Assembly: GCA_026396205.1 (NCBI GenBank)
Contig: JAPLXF010000073.1
Coordinates: 1 to 27,135, forward strand
DNA: 27,135 nt
Origin: Candidatus Moraniibacteriota bacterium
Lineage (GTDB): Bacteria > Patescibacteriota > Minisyncoccia > Moranbacterales > UBA2206
Direction: 5' to 3'
Made by a program: the position numbers and the translations under genes
Part shown: in pieces, positions 12,820 to 20,102 of the stretch
How positions within the stretch are numbered: position 1 is the stretch's first letter
Layout: every line of letters begins with the position of its first letter
Notes under the pieces: model-generated
Told to the model about the DNA's origin: nothing
The model's input: the letters and a program-made list of their open reading frames with translations, nothing else
Databases searched by the model: none

Positions 12820-13785
12820 TTATAAACGCTTAATTATAACTTTATCACCCCTTCGTGTCAATTTCAACCCTTTAAATACTACAATCTGACTTTTGCCTTT
12901 TGTGCTTTTAAGAGCTTTCAGAATTTCCGCCACATTGGCAATGGAAATATCTTTAAGGCTACCTCTGATTGCCTGGATTTTTTTAAGAATAATACGGCGC
13001 TGGATAGCCGGGTGGAGGCTTAAGATTTTTTGGACGCTCAAATCCTTCGGAATTTTTTTAATTGATTTTTCAATAAAATCATTTTCCATGGCGATTGATT
13101 GAGTAGCGTCAAAAATAGTTTGCTTGATGTTCGGATTTAATTTTTCCAACTGCGGAATCAGCTGGTGGCGAACCTTGTTCCTAAAAAAAACAGCTGTCTT
13201 ATTTGTCCTATCCGTCCTATAAGTCCTATGTGTCTTATCGAGATGCTCCAAAATTTCTTTCCGGTAAATTCCCAACAATGGCCGGATAATTTTTCCGGTT
13301 TTAAATTTCATGGCCGAAAGGCCGACCAGCCCCGAGCCGCGAATCAGGCGCATTAAAAAAGTTTCTACTTGATCGTCAGAATTATGGGCAACGGCAATGG
13401 AATCAAAATCATTCTCGCGGCGGATTTTTTCAAAAAAAGTGTAGCGAATTTCCCGCAAAGCATTTTCGGAGAAATGCCCCCCTCGCCCTTTGGGAGAGGG
13501 GCTGGGGGTGAGGGATTTGCAATTCAAAACTTCAATCCCAATTCCGTATTTTACCCCTAACTTCCTCACAAATTTTTCATCTCCATCGCTGTCTTTGCCA
13601 CGCAGGCCGTAATTCACGTGGGCGATAATCAATTCCAAAGCATATTTTTTCTGCAAGCTCGCAAAAATATCCAGCATACAAACCGAATCCGGCCCGCCGG
13701 AAACGCCCAAAACGATCTTTGAACCTTTTTGCCAAAGACTATGCTGACGGGAAATATTTTGGAATTTTTTAATTAAATTTGGCAT
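12820..13785 (-). CDS. tilS: tRNA(Ile)-lysidine synthase
   Basis: TilS uses ATP and lysine to convert C34 of tRNA-Ile2(CAU) to lysidine, changing its identity from Met to Ile. The 321-residue protein shows the N-type ATP pyrophosphatase loop SGGPDS (29-34), HVNYGLRG, the conserved segment ENALREIRYTFFEK, and AHNSDDQVETFLMRLIRGSGLVGL. It is the short TilS form (like the ~317-residue Aquifex type) rather than the ~430-residue E. coli type. Two repeat-derived insertions are in frame: a TPSPSPKGRG peptide (about residues 92-102) and a five-fold (x-R/K-T) tripeptide run (DKTHRTYRTDRTNKT). Its likely substrate tRNA is the intron-containing gene at 9250-9938. It lies between the gmk-like gene and ftsH on the same strand. 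Confidence 0.95.
   Translation of the reverse strand: MPNLIKKFQNISRQHSLWQKGSKIVLGVSGGPDSVCMLDIFASLQKKYALELIIAHVNYGLRGKDSDGDEKFVRKLGVKYGIGIEVLNCKSLTPSPSPKGRGGHFSENALREIRYTFFEKIRRENDFDSIAVAHNSDDQVETFLMRLIRGSGLVGLSAMKFKTGKIIRPLLGIYRKEILEHLDKTHRTYRTDRTNKTAVFFRNKVRHQLIPQLEKLNPNIKQTIFDATQSIAMENDFIEKSIKKIPKDLSVQKILSLHPAIQRRIILKKIQAIRGSLKDISIANVAEILKALKSTKGKSQIVVFKGLKLTRRGDKVIIKRL
13196..13240. repeat. Five tandem 9-bp repeats inside tilS
   Basis: GTCTTATTT, GTCCTATCC, GTCCTATAA, GTCCTATGT and GTCTTATCG follow without gaps. Because the unit is a multiple of three, the tilS frame is kept and each copy gives x-Arg/Lys-Thr. Confidence 0.85.
13477..13514. repeat. GC-rich palindromic repeat inside tilS
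   Basis: CCCCTCGCCCTTTGGGAGAGGGG forms a hairpin around CTTT, followed by CTGGGGGTGAGGG. In the tilS frame it encodes TPSPSPKGRG, the usual peptide of this widespread dispersed repeat. It lies in a surface position between two conserved motifs. Confidence 0.7.
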
Positions 13786-13818
13786 GATTAGTTTATAAAG
13801 TTCGTAAAGTTTTAAAGT

Positions 13819-14385
13819 TTATTGACTAATATTTTTCTTGATAATTTCAGCGACTTTTTGGATGGCTTCATCTAATCTTCCTTCCGCGTTCTTTATTGAA
13901 TAATCAAATTTATCCCGGTTGTCATACCAGCCTCGGGCATATTCGAGCCGGCCTTGAATATATTTTTCATCCACACCATCCCGTCTGCGGATTCTTTCTT
14001 CGATAACTTCGATAGGAACATCTATAAGTATGGCTATAGATTCAGGGAATAATTTTTTAGCAGTAATGACTCCTTTGTAATCCAATTTCCATAAAATAAT
14101 TTTATTTAGGCCGAGAACTCGTTCTGTCTCTTTTTTTGTTACGCCATAAAAATTGTTCCGATCTTCCTCGACATATTCAAAAAATTCGTTTTTCCTTATT
14201 TCCTCTTGAAAAATTTCTTTGGTTATAAAGTAATAAGGATTGCCCTGCGATTCTCCCAGCCGCATCTGGCGGGTAGCGGTCGTGATTATTTTTTCCAGCG
14301 GAAAAATTTTCTCCAAACCTTTAATAATTGAGTCCTCTCCAGCGCCAGACGGGCCGGAAATGATGAAAATGTTTTTGAAATTCAT
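13819..14385 (-). CDS. gmk: Guanylate kinase-like protein with a degenerate Walker A
   Basis: This 188-residue protein has the length and motif order of guanylate kinase (GMP + ATP to GDP + ADP). GMP-site elements look intact: TATRQMRLGESQGNPYYFI (the TTRxxRxGExxGxxYxF motif), the EFFEYVEEDRNNFYGV segment, and a lid-like IEERIRRRDG. The nucleotide loop is abnormal. At residues 11-19 it reads GPSGAGEDS where guanylate kinases have GPSGxGK(S/T), so the phosphate-binding Lys is Glu17 and the Ser/Thr is Asp18. Either this is a divergent CPR subfamily with a different ATP-binding chemistry, or it is a kinase-like protein with another role. It is first in the order gmk, tilS, ftsH. A minus-strand TATAAT at 14424-14419 is a likely -10. 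Confidence 0.85.
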   Translation of the reverse strand: MNFKNIFIISGPSGAGEDSIIKGLEKIFPLEKIITTATRQMRLGESQGNPYYFITKEIFQEEIRKNEFFEYVEEDRNNFYGVTKKETERVLGLNKIILWKLDYKGVITAKKLFPESIAILIDVPIEVIEERIRRRDGVDEKYIQGRLEYARGWYDNRDKFDYSIKNAEGRLDEAIQKVAEIIKKNISQ

Positions 14386-14441
14386 ATTGCTTAAAATAAT
14401 CAGATGTTATATAAGTTAATTATAGCAAAATTATCAATTTT

Positions 14442-15134
14442 ATGAGTGAATCTATAGAAGCTAATATTTTCCCCGGAAAAGACAGGCTTGTTTTAAATGA
14501 AAGCGCTTTAGGAAAGATCGAACGAATTGAAAGGGAGCTCTTAGCTAATTCCGCCGATAATAAAAGCAAGGAAGAGCTTTTAAAAACAGTTGAAGATTTA
14601 TTTAAAAATACCGGCGCAATGGAATTTGATGACTGGAGTAAAGAAATGTATGAAATTTCCAAAGAGAACCCTTCTTTAATTGTCAGGAGAGAGAAACCAG
14701 AGAATCTGAACGAAGCTTTAAATAAAAAGGAAAATTTGGAAATAGAATTGGGCAACCGCAAGGGAAATTTAGATTTCTATCCTAATGCCTCTCTTTTAGA
14801 TCAAGATTTATCCGGTCTGAAAATAGCTACAAAAGAAGGATTTGGAAAAGTCGGAGAAGGTTCGGTAGTGTTTGTTGTTGGTTTTAATCCGGATAAAAAG
14901 CTTGAAATTCATAATCCTACAAAAGATTTCAAATCTAATTTAAAGCCTCAAGAAGTTGCTAAAATCAGAATGGTGGAAGGAAATGTGCCGTTTGATAAAA
15001 TAAAGTTTGTTTTCGTGAGAATTCCCAGAAAGTTTTTTCCGGAAAGCCGTATGACAGAAGAAGAAATGGAGCAGGAATCGCCTTTTATTTTCCGCCTTTT
15101 TGCTTTACGGGAAAAAGAAAAAACTTTTCATTAA
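14442..15134 (+). CDS. Hypothetical protein
   Basis: I do not recognise this 230-residue protein. It is soluble and highly charged, with a helical Glu/Lys/Leu-rich N-terminal half (about 1-105) and a more mixed C-terminal half (VVFVVGFNPDKKLEIHNPTKDF, IKFVFVRIPRKFFPESRM). There is no signal peptide and no membrane segment. It is divergently transcribed from gmk across a 56-bp spacer. Its stop codon overlaps the stop of the convergent S1 gene by three bases. Coding character is good throughout, and AT content resembles its neighbours. Confidence 0.7.
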   Translation: MSESIEANIFPGKDRLVLNESALGKIERIERELLANSADNKSKEELLKTVEDLFKNTGAMEFDDWSKEMYEISKENPSLIVRREKPENLNEALNKKENLEIELGNRKGNLDFYPNASLLDQDLSGLKIATKEGFGKVGEGSVVFVVGFNPDKKLEIHNPTKDFKSNLKPQEVAKIRMVEGNVPFDKIKFVFVRIPRKFFPESRMTEEEMEQESPFIFRLFALREKEKTFH

Positions 15135-16447
15135 TTCTTTGGTTTTTCCTCTTTCTCTTCAACTTTCTCCTTTTCGTCTGCCACAGGTTTTTCTTTTTCA
15201 TCCGGTTTTTCTTTTGAGGGTTTGATTTTTTTATCCGATAACAATAGCCCCATGCGGTGTTCTGCCGGTTCGATGGAAAGGATCTTCCAATCGTAAGCTT
15301 CGCCGACTTTGATCAGTTCATCCAGCTTTTTGCCGGGAAAAGCTTCGGACATTTCGCTGATGTGGGCCAAACCGTGGATATCTTTGTCTAGATAAATGAA
15401 AGCGCCGAAAGGATTGATGCGATGGACCCGGCCTTGGACAATTTCGCCGACGCGGTAAGGCATAACTGACCACGGGTCGTTTTCCAAAGCGCGGATCGAC
15501 AGGGAAATTTTATCGCCCTCGATGCCGATAATTTTAGCCTTGACTTTGCTGCCGGTTTTTACGATATCGCGGGGATTTTCAATTAGTTGCCATGCCATTT
15601 CGGAAATATGCACCAGCCCTTCCAATTGTTCCTCTTCGGTTTTCTTTTCCGCATCCAATCCCGATGGAAAGAATTTGATGAAAGCGCCGAAATCCACCAC
15701 GCCGCTGACTTCGCCCTCGATCACATCGCCGACTTTCAAGCCGGAAATGGTTTCCATATCTTTTTCCCGCTGGGTAGCTTTCTCGCTGACAATCAGTTTT
15801 TCCGTGGCGCGGTCGGCATCCAAAATGCGCACTTCCAATTCCTGATTAACCAGTTTTTTCAGCAAAGTCAATATCTTATTCTTATCCCCGTCTTCCACCC
15901 GCGGGTAATTCTTATTGGAAAGCTGGGAAACCGGCAAGAAGCCGTTGATGCCGTTGATTTCCACCAAGAGCCCGCCCTTATTAGCGCTTAACACTTTAGT
16001 TTTCAGCACATCTTGCGTATCGCGCTTGCTTTCGATGTCATCCCAAGCTTTTTCCCGCGAAGCTTCACGGATGGAAAGCTCAATATAGCCGTTGTCATTT
16101 TCTAAGTCGGTAATGGTGGCGGAAACCGGATCGCCCGGCTGCAATTTTTCCCGGCCGAGGCCATCTTTTATTTCTTTGCCGTAAACAATGCCGGTTCCAT
16201 ACGGCTCGATATCCAGATAAACGGCGTTGGGGGCGATTTCAATCACTGTGCCTTCAATAACTTCGCCGACTTGCAACAGACGTAATTTCTGCGAACTTAA
16301 AAGCTGGCCCATCACCGTTTGGTCTTCTTCTTTTTCTTCAGTTGGTTTTTCGGTTTCTTCTTTTTTATCGACTTTATCAACCGAAACATTTTCCTCTTCG
16401 GAAATTTTGTCCACTTCTTTGGCCAAATTGTCTAAAATGTCGGACAT
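15131..16447 (-). CDS. rpsA: S1 RNA-binding domain protein (30S ribosomal protein S1-like)
   Basis: This 438-residue protein has an acidic N-terminal tail, four OB-fold S1 domains (about residues 55-125, 140-215, 235-318 and 330-405) and an acidic Lys/Glu tail. The third and fourth domains are the most canonical: GDVIEGEVSGVVDFGAFIKF...VHISEMAW and GEIVQGRVHRINPFGAFIYL...AHISEMS. S1 recruits mRNA to the small subunit and matters most for transcripts without a strong Shine-Dalgarno, fitting the weak or absent ribosome binding sites across this window. Four domains is fewer than the six of E. coli S1 and similar to Firmicutes-type S1 homologues. Its stop overlaps that of the convergent hypothetical gene. 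Confidence 0.9.
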   Translation of the reverse strand: MSDILDNLAKEVDKISEEENVSVDKVDKKEETEKPTEEKEEDQTVMGQLLSSQKLRLLQVGEVIEGTVIEIAPNAVYLDIEPYGTGIVYGKEIKDGLGREKLQPGDPVSATITDLENDNGYIELSIREASREKAWDDIESKRDTQDVLKTKVLSANKGGLLVEINGINGFLPVSQLSNKNYPRVEDGDKNKILTLLKKLVNQELEVRILDADRATEKLIVSEKATQREKDMETISGLKVGDVIEGEVSGVVDFGAFIKFFPSGLDAEKKTEEEQLEGLVHISEMAWQLIENPRDIVKTGSKVKAKIIGIEGDKISLSIRALENDPWSVMPYRVGEIVQGRVHRINPFGAFIYLDKDIHGLAHISEMSEAFPGKKLDELIKVGEAYDWKILSIEPAEHRMGLLLSDKKIKPSKEKPDEKEKPVADEKEKVEEKEEKPKN

Positions 16448-16726
16448 ATATGTAATTGGTAACTAGTAATTTGTAATTAGTAGTTAAAAGTGTGAACGCG
16501 CTAATTCACATTAATAATTAAACAGCGCGACGGGGTTCACCCCGTGGAATATTTCGCTATAAGCGAAATAATTTTGCAGAGAAAAATTTATTCCATGGGG
16601 TAAATAAAAATTTCCCAAAAGGGAAATCATTAAGAATTTAATAAGGATTAAAAAACATCCTTTATTCAATTTTCTTAATAATTAACCTTTTATTATCATA
16701 TATTACTATTTAAAATCTGGCAAGGA
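16448..16726. repeat. Intergenic block of nested inverted repeats
   Basis: After AT-rich repeat words (16449-16490) comes GGGG-TTCA-CCCC (16532-16543). The same CCCC begins a 12-bp arm (16540-16551) pairing with 16589-16600 (one G-U). That arm encloses a perfect 8-bp hairpin (16551-16558 / 16562-16569). Then follow TTTCCC-AAAA-GGGAAA (16611-16626) and a nested pair 16629-16636 / 16672-16679 around AAGGAT/ATCCTT. It lies between the Fic gene's stop codon and the start of the S1 gene. No open reading frame of note. Confidence 0.55.
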
Positions 16727-17779
16727 TTAAATTTTCTTATATCTGGCGCCTCTTTTTACTCCTATCATTTCAATCAATTTTAAAGCAACCAAGCGAGATA
16801 ACGCCTGTTTTATCGTAGCCATTGGAATTGACTTATCAAGCAGTTTTTCAATTTCTGAAATGCTCAATGTATCAGCTTGAAATAATTGATAAATTGTCAG
16901 CTGTTTTTCCGAGAGTAGTTTTTCCGGTTGGTCTTCTTCCATAATTTCCTTGGCTCTTTTTACTTGCTCAAGAAGAGCATCTAACAAAAAATTTAGCCAA
17001 ATGGCAATATCTTCATTCTTTGTTTTATGCTTGGACTGGGTTTTTCGTAGAGCCAAATAATAATCTATTTTTCTTTCCTCAATAATTTCATCCAGTGAAA
17101 TATAGGGAACATAAGTATAGCCAGTTTTAAGAAGCAAGAGCGTGGTTAATGCTCTTGAAAGCCTGCCATTTCCATCACGAAATGGATGAATAGCTAAAAA
17201 TTCAAAAATGAAGTTAGCAATAAGAATAAGTGAATGCGTTTCCTTCTTTTCTATTTGTTCATTCAGCCAATATAGAACATCGTCCATCTCTTTTTTGACA
17301 AGATATGGAGGAGATGGGTTAAAGATAACAACTTCCGTGCCATCTTCTTTTCGCATAACCACTTTATTATCAGCCGTTTTGTATTTGCCCCTGTGCCTTT
17401 TATCTTTTTCTGAAAAATTGAGCAGGATTTTATGGAAATGCAAAATCTGCCCCTCGGTAATTTTGAGAGTTTTCCAGTTATCAAAGATTCTGCCAAGCAA
17501 GTCAGCATAGCCAGCCACTTCTTCCGCATCCCTTCCTTTGGGTGGTGTCGACTTGAGTCCGGCAATAAGTCTAGCCACTTCATCATCGGACATCTTTGAG
17601 CCTTCTATACGAGTAGATGCTCCTGTGCTGGTGATAAGAACGCTCCTTTTGAGCCTGCCTAATGTTTGAGGGCTAAGCCTTAAACTGCCCTTCCAAAGAC
17701 CCTTAAATTCGTCTATTTGAGTTATCTTTTGAAGTATTTCTTGGCTTAAAACAGCCCTTTTTTCAAATCTATTTTCCAT
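16727..17779 (-). CDS. Fic family protein, class II (N-terminal inhibitory helix)
   Basis: Fic enzymes transfer AMP (or related groups) to target proteins. The 350-residue protein has an N-terminal Fic_N-type region with the inhibitory motif S-x-x-x-E-G (STRIEG, Glu59) that blocks the ATP site. The catalytic motif HPFRDGNGRLSR follows (His198), preceded by the HRGKYKT and PSPPYLV segments typical of the family. A C-terminal winged-helix-like segment (ISEIEKLLDKSIPMATIKQALSRLVALKLI) follows. The ATG at 17779 is preferred over an upstream in-frame TTG, which falls inside the operator-like palindrome. All active-site residues are present. It stands alone with a strong promoter, so autoregulation through the helix-turn-helix is a reasonable guess. 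Confidence 0.93.
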   Translation of the reverse strand: MENRFEKRAVLSQEILQKITQIDEFKGLWKGSLRLSPQTLGRLKRSVLITSTGASTRIEGSKMSDDEVARLIAGLKSTPPKGRDAEEVAGYADLLGRIFDNWKTLKITEGQILHFHKILLNFSEKDKRHRGKYKTADNKVVMRKEDGTEVVIFNPSPPYLVKKEMDDVLYWLNEQIEKKETHSLILIANFIFEFLAIHPFRDGNGRLSRALTTLLLLKTGYTYVPYISLDEIIEERKIDYYLALRKTQSKHKTKNEDIAIWLNFLLDALLEQVKRAKEIMEEDQPEKLLSEKQLTIYQLFQADTLSISEIEKLLDKSIPMATIKQALSRLVALKLIEMIGVKRGARYKKI

Positions 17780-17784
17780 ATTAT

Positions 17785-17837
17785 TATAGTTATATTTCAA
17801 CTATATCTAATTATAGCTAAATGTATCCAATAGTCAA
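17785..17837 (-). promoter_or_regulatory. Fic promoter with operator-like inverted repeat
   Basis: On the minus strand TTGACT (17837-17832), 16 bp, TATAAT (17815-17810). A perfect 7-bp inverted repeat, TATAGTT (17785-17791) and AACTATA (17799-17805) with a 7-bp gap, covers the expected start point. The leader is about 24 nt and lacks a Shine-Dalgarno. Confidence 0.65.
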
Positions 17838-17854
17838 GAGGAGAAAGAAAAACA

Positions 17855-18024
17855 TTGTCTTATTGGGGTTTTGGTGATAATCTGAAAATGTCACACTAAA
17901 CTAAGTAGGCTTTGCTAAAAGCAAAGTATCGGGTTGCGTCTAGAAATAGGGCAACCCATACTTAAAAGAATTAGACACAACCTGTCTAGTTTGGTGTGAC
18001 AACCAGTTGGGTTGTCCTTTTTTT
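17855..18024 (+). ncRNA. Structured leader or small RNA with terminator, upstream of the GT-C glycosyltransferase
   Basis: A possible promoter (TTGTCT near 17856, 17 bp, TAATCT ending at 17883) precedes a compact multi-stem fold. The closing stem pairs 17889-17903 with 17987-18001 (15 bp, one G-U). Inside it are three hairpins: CTTTGCT/AGCAAAG (17910-17926), GGGTTGC/GCAACCC (17931-17957) and AGACA/TGTCT (17973-17987). A terminator follows: GACAACC/GGTTGTC (17998-18004 / 18010-18016) and seven T. The last four bases of the closing stem are also the first four of the terminator stem, so the two compete, as in an attenuator or riboswitch. The next gene starts at 18051. It matches no RNA family I know; a terminal-inverted-repeat mini-element is the alternative. 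Confidence 0.55.
17998..18024 (+). terminator. Intrinsic terminator at the end of the structured RNA
   Basis: The 7-bp stem GACAACC/GGTTGTC with loop AGTTG is followed by C and seven T. It stands 27 bases before the glycosyltransferase start codon. Confidence 0.75.
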
Positions 18025-18050
18025 ATTTCTAAAAAATAGTTTTAAAATAA

Positions 18051-19919
18051 ATGAAAAATAAAAAATATTTACTAATAATTCCGATATCGCTGATTTTATT
18101 TTTTATAATCATATCATTTTTAGCAGTAGCAGGATGCCATTGGAATAATTTAAAATATACTGGCGATGCCATTACTTCTGATGAAAATTCTCATATTTCA
18201 AGTGGGTACTATTATCTAAAAACAGGCAGGTATTTTATTAATCCCGAACATCCACCGATTGTTAAGGATATAGCCGGGCTTCCTCTTTTATTTTTAAATC
18301 CTACTTTCCCTGAAATTTCAGACAGAGTTAATTTAGAGCCAGAGTTTACAAGATGGGATTATCCATTTAAAAGTTATGTAATGCCTAAAAAACTAGAAAT
18401 TGGAAATTCCCAATGGGACTGGGGAAGACTTTTTTTGTTTAATCCAAATAATGATCCTGACTATATCGCTTTTTGGTCTAGGCTGTCAGTCATTGTATTT
18501 AATGGATTTTTTATTTTTCTGCTTTATATTTTTTTAGCAAAAACATGGAGTAAAAGAGCCTCATTAATAGGAATTTTTTTAATAATTTCTTCTCAATTTA
18601 TCATTTCAATAGGTTCTCTGGTGGTAATGGATTTTATGTCCTCAATTCTTCAAGTGATAGCCTTTGTATGTTTTGCGAATTATCTAAAAAAATACGTAGA
18701 AAAAGGTAAAATTTTAAATTGGTTTTTACTTTCAATTTTATTTACTTCTCTGGCACTGCTCACTAAATTCTCTTCGCTTCTTGTTCTTCCGGCAATGTTT
18801 TTAGGTGGATTATTTTTTATCATTTTTATCAAGAAAAATGTGGTGGAAGTAGGTAAATTTTTAATTCGTTTTTCTTCTTTTGTTCTTTCCGTATTCTTTG
18901 TTATTGCTATTTTTTATTATTTTCATGTTCACAATATGACTAATGATGAAATGATAAATCAGGTCGTGCAGACTTATCCGCAAGAACTGCCATTTCAAGG
19001 CGCAGTAATATTATCAAGTTTTGTAATTGGAAATCCGCTAACGAAAGGGCTAACAGAATATATATTGGGCGTAATAATGGTTTTTGGGAGGATGTCCTCT
19101 GCCCTGCAAAATACATATTTTATGGGCGGAGTCTATGGTTCTGAAGGAGCAGGCGCACTATATTTTCCAATTCTTTTTTTAACAAAACTTTCTATCAGCA
19201 CTCTTCTTTTAATTTTTATCTCCCTGATTTTAGCAACTTGGAAGTTTATATATTCTAAGATAGATATCAAAACTAGACTGATAGCATTTTTGAAAAACCC
19301 ATTATCCTTTTTGCTCTTATTATTCTCGTATTTATATATGGTAATTTCCTTGTCCTCAAATCTACAAATCGGATTAAGACATATTATGCCTGTTATTATT
19401 TCTATTATGCTATTAACGGCGAGGGAAATTGATTTATATTGGAATTTAAAATTATTTCGTATTGTAAAAATAAAATTCTTATTTTTCTTTTTAGCAACTA
19501 CTGCTCTAATATCAACTCTAATTTCTTTTCCATATTATTTAAGTTATTATAATGCCTTTGCCGGCGGAACCGATCAAGGCTATAAAATTGCAACAGATTC
19601 AAATTATGATTGGGGAGGTCAAGATGTCAAAAGATTAGCAGAATGGGTTAAGGAGAATAAAATTAATAAAATCTACGCTCATATTTTTACCAATGTTCCA
19701 TTAAAATATTATTTAGGAAACGGATATGAACCTTACAATATTGAATGGGGCTGGATTCCCACCGATTCGTATATCGTTGTTTCTATTTTTGAATATCAAA
19801 ATAATATTTATAACAATAAACTGCCTGAAAGTAAAAAGTACAGTAGTTTAAAAGATCATTTCTATAAAAAAATAGGAACAACTATGCTTATTTTTAAAAT
19901 TCCAGAAGAAATAAAATAG
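18051..19919 (+). CDS. GT-C fold membrane glycosyltransferase (PMT/ArnT-like, GT39 type)
   Basis: This 622-residue protein has roughly ten or more transmembrane segments. The first extracytoplasmic loop carries the catalytic-type acidic motif TSDENSHISSGYYYLKTGR (Asp44, Glu45, His48) and then NPEHPPIVKDIAGLPLL, the arrangement found in dolichyl/polyprenyl-phosphate mannosyltransferases and ArnT. The last ~150 residues are an extracytoplasmic domain (FAGGTDQGYKIATDSNYDWG...). The enzyme should move a sugar from a polyprenyl-phosphate carrier to protein or cell-surface glycan; donor and acceptor cannot be read from sequence. It is AT-richer than its neighbours, which could mean a different origin. 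A possible attenuator precedes it and a terminator follows. Confidence 0.85.
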   Translation: MKNKKYLLIIPISLILFFIIISFLAVAGCHWNNLKYTGDAITSDENSHISSGYYYLKTGRYFINPEHPPIVKDIAGLPLLFLNPTFPEISDRVNLEPEFTRWDYPFKSYVMPKKLEIGNSQWDWGRLFLFNPNNDPDYIAFWSRLSVIVFNGFFIFLLYIFLAKTWSKRASLIGIFLIISSQFIISIGSLVVMDFMSSILQVIAFVCFANYLKKYVEKGKILNWFLLSILFTSLALLTKFSSLLVLPAMFLGGLFFIIFIKKNVVEVGKFLIRFSSFVLSVFFVIAIFYYFHVHNMTNDEMINQVVQTYPQELPFQGAVILSSFVIGNPLTKGLTEYILGVIMVFGRMSSALQNTYFMGGVYGSEGAGALYFPILFLTKLSISTLLLIFISLILATWKFIYSKIDIKTRLIAFLKNPLSFLLLLFSYLYMVISLSSNLQIGLRHIMPVIISIMLLTAREIDLYWNLKLFRIVKIKFLFFFLATTALISTLISFPYYLSYYNAFAGGTDQGYKIATDSNYDWGGQDVKRLAEWVKENKINKIYAHIFTNVPLKYYLGNGYEPYNIEWGWIPTDSYIVVSIFEYQNNIYNNKLPESKKYSSLKDHFYKKIGTTMLIFKIPEEIK

Positions 19920-19924
19920 AAATA

Positions 19925-19954
19925 AAAAAACCGAGAATTAAGCCTCGGTTTTTT
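19925..19954 (+). terminator. Terminator of the glycosyltransferase gene
   Basis: AACCGAG (19929-19935) pairs with CTCGGTT (19944-19950), followed by a T run. The 150 bases after it hold a weak A-tract/T-tract hairpin near 20013-20050 and a likely promoter for the next operon (TTGATG near 20049, TAAAAT near 20073). Confidence 0.75.
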
Positions 19955-20102
19955 GGTGGTTTTGAAATTCTACTCATTCAAGGTTTAACCTCGGCTAGAT
20001 TATAAAAGTAACAAAAAAAGCCATTTTTCGCTCTCGACAGATGGTTTTTTTGATGCTAAAATTAGTATGTTATTAAAATAAATTACTTAAGAATTACCCA
20101 AA

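Noticed and set aside
20013..20050. A-tract/CCAT...ATGG/T-tract hairpin as a terminator
   Set aside because: Only a 4-bp GC-poor core stem with a 16-nt loop; too weak to call next to the clear terminator at 19925-19954.
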